Part shown: positions 33,629 through 45,493 of the stretch, in pieces
Numbering within the stretch: the first letter of the stretch is position 1
Layout of the letters: each line of letters opens with the position of its first letter
Source of the DNA: Entoloma clypeatum
Taxonomy: Eukaryota; Basidiomycota; Agaricomycetes; Agaricales; Entolomataceae
Reading direction: 5' to 3'
Length of the DNA stretch: 64,000 bases
NCBI GenBank assembly: GCA_963565915.1
Contig: OY751490.1
Span: 3,658,001 to 3,722,000, forward strand
Translations under genes and position numbers: made by a program
The notes under the pieces: generated by a model
Seen by the model: only the letters and a program-made list of their open reading frames with translations
Databases searched by the model: none
Told to the model about the DNA's origin: nothing

Positions 33629-36600
33629 TCAAGGTTCCCATGTGTTTTCTTCTGGACCATATCCTTCCCACTGGACGAGGTACTGGATCTTTCCATGGAA
33701 CTTTCGAGAGTCTAGGATCGTAGACACATGGTACTCTTCTCGCCCTTCGATGATGATCGGATCAGGGGCTGGTTTCTTTTTCTGGATGGCGTACTTCGGA
33801 GTTTCATATGGTGACAACAGGGTCTCATTGAACACAGGGTGAATCATCTTCCACGTCTTCGGAAGATCAAGAAGGTACGCGCTAGCTCCTTTCTTCTCTA
33901 GGACTCTGAATGGTCCATGTCGGAGTGCGTCAAGTTTCTTTGAGGGGCGATTGGTCCTGATGTTAGTCCCTTCTAGCCACACTTTGTCTCTGATGTGGTA
34001 GTTCCGAGACGGACTTTTCCGTGTGTCAACTGTCTTCTTCATCTGATCCTGTGCTTGTTTCAGCGCGGCATTGGCTTCTTCTCATGCCTGTTTGAGCTTT
34101 TTCAAGAAGTCGTTGGCAGCCGGATTGGTATCTTCTAACACGAGCTCTCCCTTCCACGGATGTAAACCGTAGTTGAGGTAGAATGGGGTGTGCTTTGTTG
34201 CCTGATGTTCTTTGTCATTGTACTGGAACTCTGCGATTGCGATCCATTCAGCCCAATCATCCTGTAGATGGTTGACAAAGTTTCGTAAGAATGCTTCCGT
34301 CTCCTGATGCGATCGCTCGGCCTGTCCATCAGTCTGTGGGTGGTATGCGGTGGACAGGTTCCTCTTGATCCCTAACATGCGGCAGAGTATCTCCATGAAC
34401 TTCGCGGCGAACTGCAGTCCCCTATCGCTGATGATCTTCTTGGGGATCCCATGAAGCTTCCATATCTGATCCCGGTAGATCTTGGCTAATCCTTCAGCTC
34501 ATAGTTCCACGGTTGTCGGAATGAGGTGAAGCATCTTTGAATGTCTATCCGTGATGACCAGAATTGCGTTTTTTCCATCAGATTCTGGTATCGGTCCCAC
34601 GACGTCGATTCCTATGTCTTCCCATGGGTGACTTGGTGCTGTATGGGGATGTAGCGGAGCATGTCGCTTTTGTCGGTTAATCTTGTTGCGTTGACAAGTG
34701 TCGCAACCCTTCACGTACTTCTTCACATCATGCAGTATGGTAGGCCACCAGTAGGTGCGAGTGAGGAGTTCATGTGTCCGGTACTGTCCTGGATGTCCGG
34801 CCACTGGTGCATCATGTGACTCGAACATCAATTCTTGTCATAATTGTGGATCTGGCGGGACATAGACTCGTTCTCCTGCATAGGTGATCCCATTCTCCTG
34901 CTGATACCAATGAGGATTCTTTTTTAGACCCTGGGCTACTTCTGTCTCCATGTGGTTTGAACCCTTGATGTGTGCGATCCACGGATTTTCAATGGTTGTG
35001 ATGTTTCCAATTTTGATGGAATCAGATGTTTCACCCCCTTCAAAGAATTGTTCCTCCGTGAACATCTCCATTTGTACCACATCTTCTGATTCCAACCGTT
35101 TCAAGAATAGTCCCTCCTTGAGCATTTGGTCACTGTCCTGTGGTTCGAGTTCCGCTTCATACCAGGGTAAGCGTGACAGGATGTCCGCTTTTGCATTGGT
35201 CTTGCCAGGCACATGTCGTAATTCGAAGTCATAGTCTTGTAACTTCATTTTCCAGCGTCGCTGTCGTTGATTTAGGTCCTGAGGACGACGGAAATATTCC
35301 AGGTTCTTGTGATCAGTCAAGATCTCGAAACGTTCCCTGGCTTCAAGCAGATAGTGTCTCCAATCTTTCAATGCTTCCACGACTGCCAGGAGTTCTTTGT
35401 CATATATCTCGTAATTCTGTTCGGCCGCGGACATGGTCCGCGACAAGAATGCAATGGGGTGCCATTTGTCGTTTTGCTTCTGAGAGAGTACTGCTCCAAT
35501 TGCATAGCCCGATGCATCGGTTTCAACCCTGAACTGTCCCTCTGGTTTCGGTAATGCCAAGACTGGTGCCGATGTAATTGCCCATATAAGACCTTCAAAA
35601 GCTTGCTGCTCCGTTGGTCCCCAAGTAAATGCCGTGCCGCCTGTGAGCGCGGTGAGAGGTTTCGCGATGTTTGAGTACCCTTCAATAAATTGTCGATAGA
35701 AGTTAGCAAATCCAAGGAACTTCTGAACTTTCTTTTTTGATGTGGGTGCTCGCCAGTTTTGAATTGTATCCACCTTCTGAGTTTCCATCTCAACACGTCC
35801 CTCACCAACCACATATCCCAATATAGGACATTTCATTACTTCCCATAAACACTTCTTTTCCTTTAGGAACAAATCATTGTCCGATAGGATCTGTAGGATT
35901 TCTTCCCCCTAGTTCTTTTGGTGCGTCCGGTGTAAGTTCGATACCATGGTTCCATTCCCTCTCCTTTGGGATCTTGTCAAAGTTCTCTTTCTTGAAAAGA
36001 TGAGCAAATTGTTCAACATATGAGGGTCGTTTGGTTGTGGGAGGTGGTGTGGGAGTGACAGCTTCCAAAATAGGGTCTCCAGGCTTCCATTTCTGATCCG
36101 ACTTTTTGGGTGCATCTTTGTCGCGCACCTCAACCATGCGAACCCAGTGTTTGCGACCATTAAGGTTAATCCTGAAATCCGAGTGTTTGGTTCGACATGT
36201 TGTTGGGCACCGGTTAAATGTTACCGCGCCGGTTGTCCAATTGATTGTGGGGTTGGTGTACCAACCAGTCATGTCCCAAGAGCATGTCCGTCCTCCCAAT
36301 GTCCAGTACCATTGCTTCCATGGTTTTCTGATGTGCTCCCAAATCCAGTTTGACTTCGGCAAGTTGGCTCGCTTTCTGTTGTCGATTTGGTGATCCATCC
36401 GCATTTAGAATTGCTATGGGTGGTATTCCTCGTGTGGGGAGGTTCTGTTCGCATACTATTCTGGGATGAATGCATGTGCGTTCACATCCGCTGTCAACCT
36501 CAGGTCGGATAACCTTTGGTCCTCGTCGTGTTTTGAGCTGTGCTAACAGCCTGATTTCTCGTCTTTTCGGAGGTTTATCTCCCTTCACAATCTTAGTCGA

Positions 36601-36660
36601 CGCAGCGGCTCGTTTGGCAGGGATGACATAGGTTCTATTGTCTGCAGTCATACAAGGCAA
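33629..36660 (-). pseudogene. pol: G2 pol, RT core deleted
   Basis: Protease with VDSGCERTC at the 5' side, then a two-base loss at about 36250 (frameshift in HDWLVH). About 1 kb is missing between KELGG and the sequence corresponding to LSDNDLF, which removes the palm with YMDD. RNase H, integrase (HDAPVAGH...CDTCQRNK, ISDRG) and chromodomain remain, with stops at 34838, 34082 and 33629 (CGA to TGA) and 34499 (TCA to TGA). Non-functional. Confidence 0.85.
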
Positions 36661-36701
36661 GCAAGTCCGTTTAATAGATAAGGGTCGCGACTTAGCGTCG
36701 T

Positions 36702-37921
36702 TTAATCGGACCCTTCGGGAAAATCCTTCTCGTCGGCTTCTAAGATTGTGGTTTCATCATTCTCGGCATCTTCCTCGGACACCTTCCTAATCCTTCCAGA
36801 GTTCTTCTTCGGCTTGCGGCAGTTGCGCGCGATATGGCCTTCTTGGTCACAGTTGAAACACTTGCGACCATCTTTCTTCTTTGGAGCGCTACAGTCTTTA
36901 GCCAGATGACCGAAGCGTTGACAGTTGTAGCAACGGGCTACTCCTGCTTTGTCGATTTCCATGGCTTTGCCCTGACCACCACAAGTGGTACCCGATCCGG
37001 TGCGCATATCGCCGCCACCTCGGATGACCAGTGCGTGTCCTTCCATCTGTCGTCCCTTGTTTCGGATCTCCTTTGCGTAATCGGTGTACGTCTTGCCATC
37101 GCTAGCCACTTGTTCAGAGATTCTGCGGTTGACATTCTTCTCTAGGATGTATTTCCCAGTTTCTTCGCCAAGGTTTGACAGTTTCAAGAGTTCTTCAAAT
37201 TCATCCAAGAATTCATCAACAGTGCGTTTCTCTTGTTTCAGGACTTTGAGTCTCGCTTTGGCAGCGACCGACTTGTTGGCGATGGAGAATCGTGTGGGGA
37301 TGTCATCAGAAAATCCTAGTCAGGTGATGTTCTCGTTGTCAACGGCAAGAGCGTCTAACTTGTTACTGGCCCAGTGTCTGCCGGACCCTTCCATCATGCG
37401 CGATAACACCGCAAGAATCTTCTGATCGTCTGTGAGGCTCTTTTGGAACCTGATGTATAGTTTGGTGGCTTTCCACCACTCGTCAAAGGTGTATCTGTCC
37501 TTGAACATCCCAGGATCCTTGATGATCTTGGATGTATCCATTGTTTGTACTGCCAGAGCTTCTGCCATGTCTAGAGTCTGCGGAGGAGGAGAGGAGTCGG
37601 GTTGTTGGGATGAAGATGGGGTTCGGGATACAGGTAAGGATTGAAAATGAGTCCCTGTTCTAGGCATCTGTTCGATATCTGACTGCGCGGAGTCAAAAGT
37701 AAATTCGTCAGGGGACTCGTCGGCGGAATCGGTGGCAAAACGTTCAGAGTATTTCCTCTGTAAATCTCTAAGGAATCTCTGTTCCTGCGCGTCTGTTGGT
37801 CTCGAGAAGGGGTCAAGTCTCTCGTTTTGTGCCCAGCGGTTGTACTCGGTCTGTTGTTCTTCGGTGGTGAAGTGGGCGTAGATCTGCTGCTTCGAGTAAG
37901 ACGTGATGATGTGGCTCTGGG
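36702..37921 (-). pseudogene. gag: G2 gag
   Basis: CCHC knuckles CYNCQRFGHLAKDC and CFNCDQEGHIARNC and the FDEWWKATKLYIRFQK block are intact. A stop at about 37320 (ITW to TGA) separates the two halves. Same -1 relation to pol as in G1. Confidence 0.8.
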
Positions 37922-38302
37922 ACGTCTCGATGTGAGCGTCCTAATCAATCTTCTGATAACAGTTGTCTGGACACCGATAAACTCTCTGATCTCTGTGATC
38001 CGACCTGTCTGAGGTCCTTCTTGAACGCGAAAGCTTTCGAGTTCGTTCTGTCGGGTGTTGTAACGCGCGATCTGGTGTTGCCGAGCAAGATGGACGCTCT
38101 CTGCTATCTCGCCGTGGGGGTGATGCTCGTCGTTGTCTAGTTCTTTGTCAAGCACCTGCTGTAGGATGCGACGGATCTCCAATTCAATGTACTGCTGGAT
38201 GAGTGTAAAATCGATACTGTCTCGAGGACTTAGCTCCTCCTGTCAGGCTTCTGGCGTGCTGAATGGGTTACTGGTAAAGTCTTCAAAGAAGCACGACGTC
38301 TT
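37571..38302 (-). pseudogene. G2 ORF0
   Basis: Same N-terminal frame as G1 ORF0, but the start codon is ACG and codon CGA in EARQEEL is TGA (38243-38245), so the continuous part begins at about 38182 (IRRILQQVLDKELDNDEH). G3 carries the identical stop. Confidence 0.55.
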
Positions 38303-38359
38303 GACTCGTCTGGTAGTTGCTCTCTTCGCTCTGGGCGAACCTAACGAGATTTAGCAACT

Positions 38360-38683
38360 TGTTATGCTTAACAAACCGTTCCAAGGTTTGGGCAGAGTAT
38401 GCAGGAAAGTGGAAAGGCGAAGAGCAAAGTGATTGCTAAATCTAAGGAATCTACTACAGTACAAGAGGTTTATATAGGTACTGACTATAGGCGGTAGCGG
38501 ATGAGTCAGTACTGCGCAAGGCAGTGCGCATGAGTAAGGCGACTGCGGCAGGCTATGTACAGTGAGTAAGCTGACTGCAGAAGGCGAGTCAGCGCGGGAG
38601 CGAAGTATACTAAAGGGGATGACGAAGTAATGTAATGAGTCAGACTGGGAACTGAAGGTTGCGAAAGTAGACATTAGACATAG
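38360..38683 (-). repeat. G2 5' LTR, truncated
   Basis: Matches the LTR at 50879-51280 from TGTTATGCTTAAC up to GACATAG, then switches to Copia sequence; the last about 78 bases are lost. Confidence 0.85.
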
Positions 38684-40885
38684 GTACATCCTTGTATTCG
38701 TCGAACTCTCCACCTCCATCAACTCACCACTTTTTAGGGGTAGCAGCGAACTGATTCTGGATCATCGCAAGAAATTGTCTCAGTGCCGTGATGGCATCAG
38801 ACTTCTTTCTAAGCAAGACGACCCAGACGTGGGATGAAAAGTCGTCCAGAAATGTAAGGAAATATTTGTATTTATGATAAGATGCCGTGAATATCTGTTT
38901 AAGATCGGAATGGATAAGATCGAAAGTTTCGGTTGCTCTTGTCATCGAATTGGGGTATGATTGATTCGGCATTTTCCCTTTGAGGCAACCTGTACAACTT
39001 TCCTGTGATTTCTCACGTACTAGTGTCTCAGGTACCCCTTTGGTACTGGTGGGAATCTTTCGAAGTGCTTGATCGTTCGGGTGACCAAGACGCTTGTGCC
39101 ATGTTTCGACAGTAATTTTGCTCGAGATCGCATGGATCTGATCGTAGCGTATTTCAGTGTCTAACCAGTAAATGGTTTGTCCAAGGATGTGGGGCAAAAA
39201 CTGGATTTTGTTCAGCCCTTTGGAGATGTTGATTTCTCCACGAGTCCCATGTACTTTGTAACCATGGTTAAGAAAGACGCCTAAGGACAATAGGCGTGTG
39301 TCCATGTCCGGGATGTAGAATACCGGTCTGAGAAGATGGGTTTTAATTTCCCCATTTAGGGTGTGCCATACTGGAACGGCCCCAACTCTGAGTATTTCCA
39401 GTTTCTTTCCTTTAGCAGCAGTTTGAACGAATCGCTTGACCATGAGAGGTCTATAGTATGCGAAGTCTTTGAACTCATGCGTAAAGTGTAGAGAAGCACC
39501 GGAATCTAATATCCATTGTGCGTGTTCTTTTTCCTTACAATGTGTACAAGAGGCAAAATGTTTAATATATTTTTTATGTAGATCACTGCTAATGTGATCT
39601 ACGCACTCTGTACTGGTACTGGCTAATATATCATATGTCTGTTGAGAGGTATTATTAGCATTCCGCAATTGGTAAGGTTTGAGAAGGTGTTCTGACGAAC
39701 CGTCAAGTTCAATCTCGTCCACAAATTCATCTGGCCCCATCCGTTCTTGATCTATGTCCATCATCCACAGTGATTGGTCCAACGGCGGAGTTACTCGACG
39801 CTGTTTGGTGGGCCTCTCGACGATGTCAGGAATGATGGTATCTAAGATACGAAGATTTGACCCAGAGGGTTGAGCACCGATTTCTCGGGCGAGTCTTCGC
39901 ACCCTCTCGTTCTTTTTCCACACAGACGGCTTTCCAGAGGGAAGCCTGGTGTACTGAGAAGGAGGCGGATTCATGTGTTGCAGTAATGACTGCATCCTTT
40001 CTGACTCAGGTTGTTCAGTAAAGGAAGTCTTTCCGTGACTGGTTACGGTGGTGAAAGACGGTGCATGACGAGGGGGAAGAGGGCAAGGGGCACGTTGACG
40101 AGGAGGAAGGGGACAGGGAGCAGGATGACGAGGGGCTTGCTCAATGGCCGGTGCAATAAACTCGACCATTTCTTCAGCGTGGTCGGAGTCGTTGTCAGCG
40201 TTGGTGGCGTGTTTCTTCTGGTTGCGCCAGCGTCCCTTTCCCTTCTTCTTTTCAGAAGCGGTACTCGGGTCGGTCGAGTTAGGCTGCTTGTCAGCATTGT
40301 TCTGCGAGGTACTCGGCGCTGTCTGCTTTTCCCATTTGGGGTCTTGCCCCTTTCGCTTAGTCCCGGAGATTTTCCGGGCCTGCTTGTTGGACGCCCGAGT
40401 AGACCCTATCGCATACTTGCGCCTGTACTCTGAGACAATGCTGTCGGTGATGGCCTGCCATGTGAAGTCATCGGCATTGTAGACCTGGAAGAGGGCAGTG
40501 GAGAGGGACAAGCAAGCGTCAGGAATGGCACTTGCCAGGATCATAGCCTGCATGAGATCAGGCACGACGAATTTCGAGTCGCTGAGGCGAGCGAAGAGTG
40601 ATCCAAGGCGCTCGATTTCCGGCACAGTGTCCCAATCTGACAGCTTGAAGGAGGCAGCGGCTTTGAAGTCGCCAAAAATGGTGGCGGGGGAGACCTTCAA
40701 ATAGGAATCCTTTAATGATGTCCAGGCCTCCTTTGAGGACTTGGCGTCCTTGATGTGCCTCCTGATCGCCTTGGAGACTTTGAGGCGGATGGAACCCAGA
40801 GCCATGTCGTCATCCCTGATCCAGATTTTCCTTTCTTTATGGAAGGCGGGCTGGTCAACGGTGGTGGTGATGACCGGAGGCTGGG
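38684..40885 (-). mobile_element. Copia retrotransposon, 5' half (gag to integrase)
   Basis: Minus-strand fragment bounded by a truncated Gypsy LTR on the left and an inverted Gypsy LTR on the right. Own LTRs, the gag start and everything after the integrase N-terminus are missing; the 3' half lies at 51281-53118 in opposite orientation. Confidence 0.85.
38684..40885 (-). pseudogene. Copia gag-protease-integrase (partial)
   Basis: Copia-type polyprotein, about 730 codons. Gag of the DUF4219/UBN2 kind (KSSKEAWTSLKDSYLKVSP, about 40780-40700) with a basic tail KKKGKGRWRNQKKH but no CCHC knuckle that I can see; protease WILDSGASLHFTH (about 39520, DSGA); gag-pre-integrase HKRLGHPNDQALRKI with CTGCLKGKMPNQ; start of the integrase core FDLIHSDLKQIF and YFLTFLDDFSSHVWVVLL. 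A TGA at 38724-38726 interrupts just before VDGGGEFDEYKDV, the second catalytic Asp region, and fits CGA to TGA. Truncated at both ends, so inactive. Confidence 0.85.
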
Positions 40886-41236
40886 TGTTACGGACTCTAC
40901 GGTATGAGGACCACGTCATATCTTTTACTTATCGGCCCTACTCGGCGCCCTCTTACGAACTTACTATGTCTAATATCTACTTTCGCAACCTTTGGTTCCC
41001 AGTCTGACTCATTACATTACTTTGTCATCCCCTTTAGTATACTTCGCTCCCGCGCTGACTCGCCTTCCGCAGTCAGCTTACTCACTGTACATAGCCTTCC
41101 GCAGTCGCCTTACTCATGCGCACTGCCTTCCGCAGTACTGACTCATCCGCTACCGCCTATAGTCAGTACCTATATAAACCTCTTGTACTGTAGTAGATTC
41201 CTTAGATTTAGCAATCACTTTGCTCTTCGCCTTTCC
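40886..41236 (+). repeat. inverted, truncated Gypsy LTR
   Basis: Reverse complement of the G2/G3/G5-left LTR type, beginning TGTTACGGACTCTACGG at 40886 and stopping at GCCTTTCC (41236), about 50 bases short, where it joins Gypsy interior at GGATCCC. It is the only LTR in the cluster in this orientation. Confidence 0.85.
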
Positions 41237-43110
41237 GGATCCCATGAAGCTTCCATATCTGATCCCGATAGATCTTGGCTAATCCTTCAGCTGATAGTAC
41301 CACGGTTGTCGGAATGAGGTGAAGCATCTTCGAATGTCTATCCGTGATGACCAGAATTGCGTTTTTTCCATCAGATTCTGGTATTGTTCCCACAACGTCG
41401 ATTCCTATGTCTTCCCATGGGTGACTTGGTGCTGCATGGGGATGTAGCGGAGCATGTCGCTTTTGTCGGTCAATCTTGTTGCGTTGACAAGTGTCGCAAC
41501 CCTTCACGTACTTCTTCACATCATGCAGTATGGTAGGCCACCAGTAGGTGCGAGTGAGGAGTTCATGTGTCCGGTACTGTCCTGGATGCCCAGCCACTGG
41601 TGCATCGTGTGACTCGAACATCAATTCTTGTTGTAATTGTGGATCTGGCGGGACATAGACTCGTTCTCCTGCATAGGTGATCCCATTCTCCTGCTGATAC
41701 CAATGAGGATTCTTTTTTAGGCCCTGCGCTACTTCTGTCTCCATGCGGTTTGAACCCTTGATGCGTGTGATCCACGGATTTTCAATGGTCGTGACGTTTC
41801 CAATTTTGATGGAATCAGATGTTTCACCCCCTTCAAAGAATTGTTCCTCCATGAACATCCCCATTTGTACCACATCTTCTGATTCCAACCGTTTCAAGAA
41901 TAGTCCCTCCTTGAGCATTTGGTCACTGTCCTGTGGTTCGAGTTCCGCTTCATACCAGGGTAAGCGTGACAGGATGTCCGCTTTTGCATTGGTCTTGCCA
42001 GGCACATGTCGTAATTCGAAGTCATAGTCTTGTAACTTCATTTTCCAGCGTCGCTGTCGTTGATTTAGGTCCTGAGGACGACGGAAATATTCCAGGTTCT
42101 TGTAATCAGTCAAGATCTCGAAACGTTCCCTGGCTTCAAGCAGATAGTGTCTCCAATCTTTCAATGCTTCCACGACTGCCAGGAGTTCCTTGTCGTATAT
42201 CTCGTAATTCTGTTTGGCCGTGGACATGGTCCGCGACAAGAACGCGATGGGGTGCCATTTGTCATCTTGCTTCTGAGAGAGTACTGCTCCAATTGCATAG
42301 CCCGATGCATCGGTTTCAACCTCCTTTTTTGATGTGGGTGCTCGCCAGTTTCGAATTGTATCCACCTTCTCAGTTTCCATCTCAACACATCCCTCACCAA
42401 CCACATATCCCAATATAGGACATTTCGTTACTTCCCATAAACACTTCTTCTCCTTTAGGAACAAATCATTGTCCGATAGGATCTGTAGGATTTCTTTGGT
42501 GTTTCGCGTGAGTTCTTCCTTGGTTTTACCGATAACCACGATGTCATCCATGTAGATCACACAGATATGTCGGCGGATCTGGTCCCGGAATAGACTAGCC
42601 ATCATTCGAGAGAACGTTCCCGGGGAGTTGCAAAGACCGAAAAACATGACCAATGGTTCGAACAATCCTCGACTGGTGAGGAAGGCAGCTTTCCATTCAT
42701 CGCCCTCCTTAATCCGGACATTGTTATAGCCCCACATGATGTCCATTTCATTGAAGTAGACCGCATCTTTCAGTACGTCCAAGAGATCGGATATTCGTGG
42801 GAGTGGGAACTTGTCTTTGACCGTGAATTTATTGACCATGCGGTAATCTTGTACCAATCGTTTGGAGCCATCCTTTTTGTTGATGAAGAAGCAAGGGGAG
42901 GCATAAGGGGATTTGGACGGGCGGATCTTTCCTGTTGCTAGACCCTCATCAATGAATGCGTCCAATTCCTCTTGTTCCTTTTGCGTCATAGGATATGTAT
43001 TTTCCCCTAGTTCCTTTGGTGCATCCGGTGTAAGTTCGATACCATGGTCCCATTCCCTCTCCTTTGGGATCTTATCAAAGTTCTCTTTTTCGAAGAGATG
43101 AGCAAATCGT
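41237..43110 (-). pseudogene. pol: G3 pol fragment: RT, RNase H, partial integrase
   Basis: Open without stops: FAHLFEKENFDKIPKE, RT with ICVIYMDDIVVIGKT, then an in-frame deletion joining SKKEV to ETDASGYAIGAVLSQ, which removes about 65 residues between the RT thumb and RNase H. RNase H, the zinc-binding HDAPVAGH...CDTCQRNK and the first half of the integrase core follow, ending at IWKLHGI where the inverted LTR begins. The deletion and truncation make it inactive. Confidence 0.85.
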
Positions 43111-43243
43111 GTATCAATCAAGTGAGCGAGGCATGAGGGAACTTGAGTATTGTCTTCGGCGCATCACGTGGATGCGGCATCAACTCTTTCTCTCTGCCAC
43201 GTCCACGTTCCAGCAGCACGAGCTGATAAGCTCGTTTCCTTTT
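43111..43243 (+). repeat. Ngaro A1 repeat
   Basis: 133 bases starting GTATCAATCAAGTGAGCGAGG; differs from A2 at two positions (CCACGTCCACG against CCGCATCCACG). Contains GAGCTGATAAGCTC, a short palindrome-like stretch. Confidence 0.9.
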
Positions 43244-43520
43244 GACATCTACCATACCTCCCACCATCATCTCCGAAGCGGCACTTAGTTCACAAACGAG
43301 ACTGCCGCACTCAGCGGGTCTTCAAGCTTCAAGGCCCAAGCAATTTGCGAAATGAACGTCAAACTCATCGCACACAGCCGCATCCACACCTCCAAACACC
43401 CTCAACTGATAAAGCTCGTTTCGAGACACCTCACGTATTTTCAATCTTCTCCTTTCCCTATTGTCATTCTTTTCTCATTGTCATTCCTTTACACACACAC
43501 ACAATACTTAACCACGACTA

Positions 43521-45493
43521 ATGCCATTCAACATCCCCGACCCCCTTCTCGACACTGAACCCAATTTTGAGGGAGAGGCCTACACCACCTCGAGGCAGAA
43601 TCTCCTCAACCGCAACATGGCCCCAGACGAAGTCATCCTACTCCTACGAGAATCATGGGTAGCCTACCGGCAAATCCGACACGACCAATGGGAGCAAACC
43701 AAATTAGCGGAGGAACAGAGAGAGCGAGAGGAGGCGGAAAGGATCGCGAGAGAAACGGACAAACAGGAGGCACTGCGAGAAGCAGAAAGATTGGCTACGC
43801 AAGAAGCGGCTAAAGACTCGGAGAAGAAAGTCGCCAAAGCAGGGGCATTCCCCAGGGGAGCAGGAGTACCGAGGAACGACAAACTCCAACCCTCCGACTA
43901 CGCCAAAGGGAAACTGCGCAAAGGTGAATGGGTAGAACTGTGGTACTTCACGAAGGAAGGCTGTCTCGAAGCCGCCAGACCGACCACATCTGTCGCCAAC
44001 GAAACCTTCGGCATCGCCATGGATGACTCCACATCTATTCAACTACGCTCCATCTCCACCACGAAAGCCTCTCGCAACGCGCAACCTGACACAGCGCTCA
44101 CCTGGGATCAAATCTCCTTCGCAGGGAAGATCTTTGCACGCACGATGAAAGAAGAGCGTTTCCCACCTACCCACATCAACGCTATAGTCGACTTCTTCCG
44201 TGGCCTAGACTTCGAACGCACTAACCAAGCTTACGACATAGATGACGCCCTCATCGAATATCAGGCCATAGTTCGAAAACAGTGGTTCGACACCCTAGGC
44301 ACCGACGATGCCTTCGACATTGCCGAATTCAGCTCTCAACGCCTACTCAACATCCAAGCCCACCTCACGTTCGTCAGGAACAACATAAGCATGGTATGTT
44401 CTCAATTTCTCAAACAACATTCAGCTTTATTCATGATTTTCCCATTCATTTCTCATCAACCCAATCATACCGTACTATCACCTCAACAAACAAACCCATT
44501 CACATGTGCACAACCGGCGTCACACCGATGCTCGCTTGCGTCATGCATCCACCTCACGCTACACTGGCGTCTGGCCGCACATGTCTCACGACTGCAACGT
44601 GCAAACAGCCCGCACATAACCAACGCCGCATCATCACGTGTCGCGTCGTGCTTCCAAACCAACTGAACCCATACACTCATCCTACTTCAACCCAATCATC
44701 GGGTCTGTTGCTCACTCTTTTCTATTCCTTGCTCACGGACACACACACCTGTGCCTCGATGACAATGCGTGCCGCTCCTCGCTCACCGCGCACCTTATCA
44801 TTCTCGCGTCACCAACACGCCTCAACCACATGCATGATCACATCACCACCACATCCATGCCTTCCCCTCATTCCTCCCCCTCTTTCAACCTTTAAAACTC
44901 GGCGGCACACCACTCTCTTCGAATCCACTCTCCCCCAAATCGCGATTTCCCCCTCTCCTACTTCTCGGCTTCAGAACACCGCCACCAACGCTCGCAATCA
45001 CGGAAGGCGGACCATGGACCACAGCTCCAGCAACCGCTCACCTTCCCCAGCCCGTTCCCCCCTGAGATCCCACCGCATCCGATTGGGTCGAGGACACCAT
45101 GGACAACGCTCTGCATCCCCAGCTGCACGCAGAGGTGGCCGTTCTCGCTCGGCTTCCCCCCAACGCGGCAAGAGGAACCGAACCCGAAGGAGCACCGAGA
45201 AGACTGTCCCAACCAGCCTCTCCGCATGCGCTGTCTGTCTAGGGAGACACGCGCACAAGATCGCAGACTGCGCTGCGACATCCTCATGGAACGGTAAGAG
45301 GACCAGATGCTCCCGGGACTCGAAGGGGCAACTGATCAACCCCCTCAGCCAAGTCCTATGCTTGGACTGGCAACGAGTCAGCGGCTGCAATCGCGCAGAT
45401 CACAGCAAACGACATGAATGCTCAGGATGCGGAGTCAGCACCCACGGCGCCCAAACCTGCCCTCTCACGGAGCCTTGCTCTCCGCAGAAATGA
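43521..45493 (+). CDS. Ngaro gag-like protein (two exons inferred)
   Basis: ATG 43521 begins MPFNIPDPLLDTEPNFEGEA. Exon 1 (43521-44393) has a charged heptad-rich region (EEQREREEAERIARETDKQE, probable coiled coil) and the block GEWVELWYFTKEGCLEAA. A donor GTATGT at 44394 and acceptor TTCAG at 44974 keep the frame and give a 581-base intron. Exon 2 (44975-45493) has an Arg/Ser-rich stretch (RSASPAARRGGRSRSASPQR) and zinc-binding motifs: CAVCLGRHAHKIADC and CSGCGVSTHGAQTC, the latter a perfect CX2CX4HX4C knuckle. 463 residues if spliced. Without splicing exon 1 would stop at 44666 and the knuckle part would need its own start (ATG 45014). Gag assignment follows from position and knuckle, not from clear family similarity. 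Confidence 0.7.

Larger units (their letters stand above)
33051..38683 (-). mobile_element. Gypsy chromovirus copy G2, internally deleted, LTR-truncated
   Basis: Same family as G1, minus strand. The 3' end lacks polypurine tract and own LTR: sequence starts 30 bases inside, directly after the G1 LTR. About 1 kb of pol is deleted at about 35902 (junction ATTTCTTC/CCCCTAG, short TTC microhomology). The 5' LTR is cut after 324 bases by Copia sequence. Confidence 0.88.
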
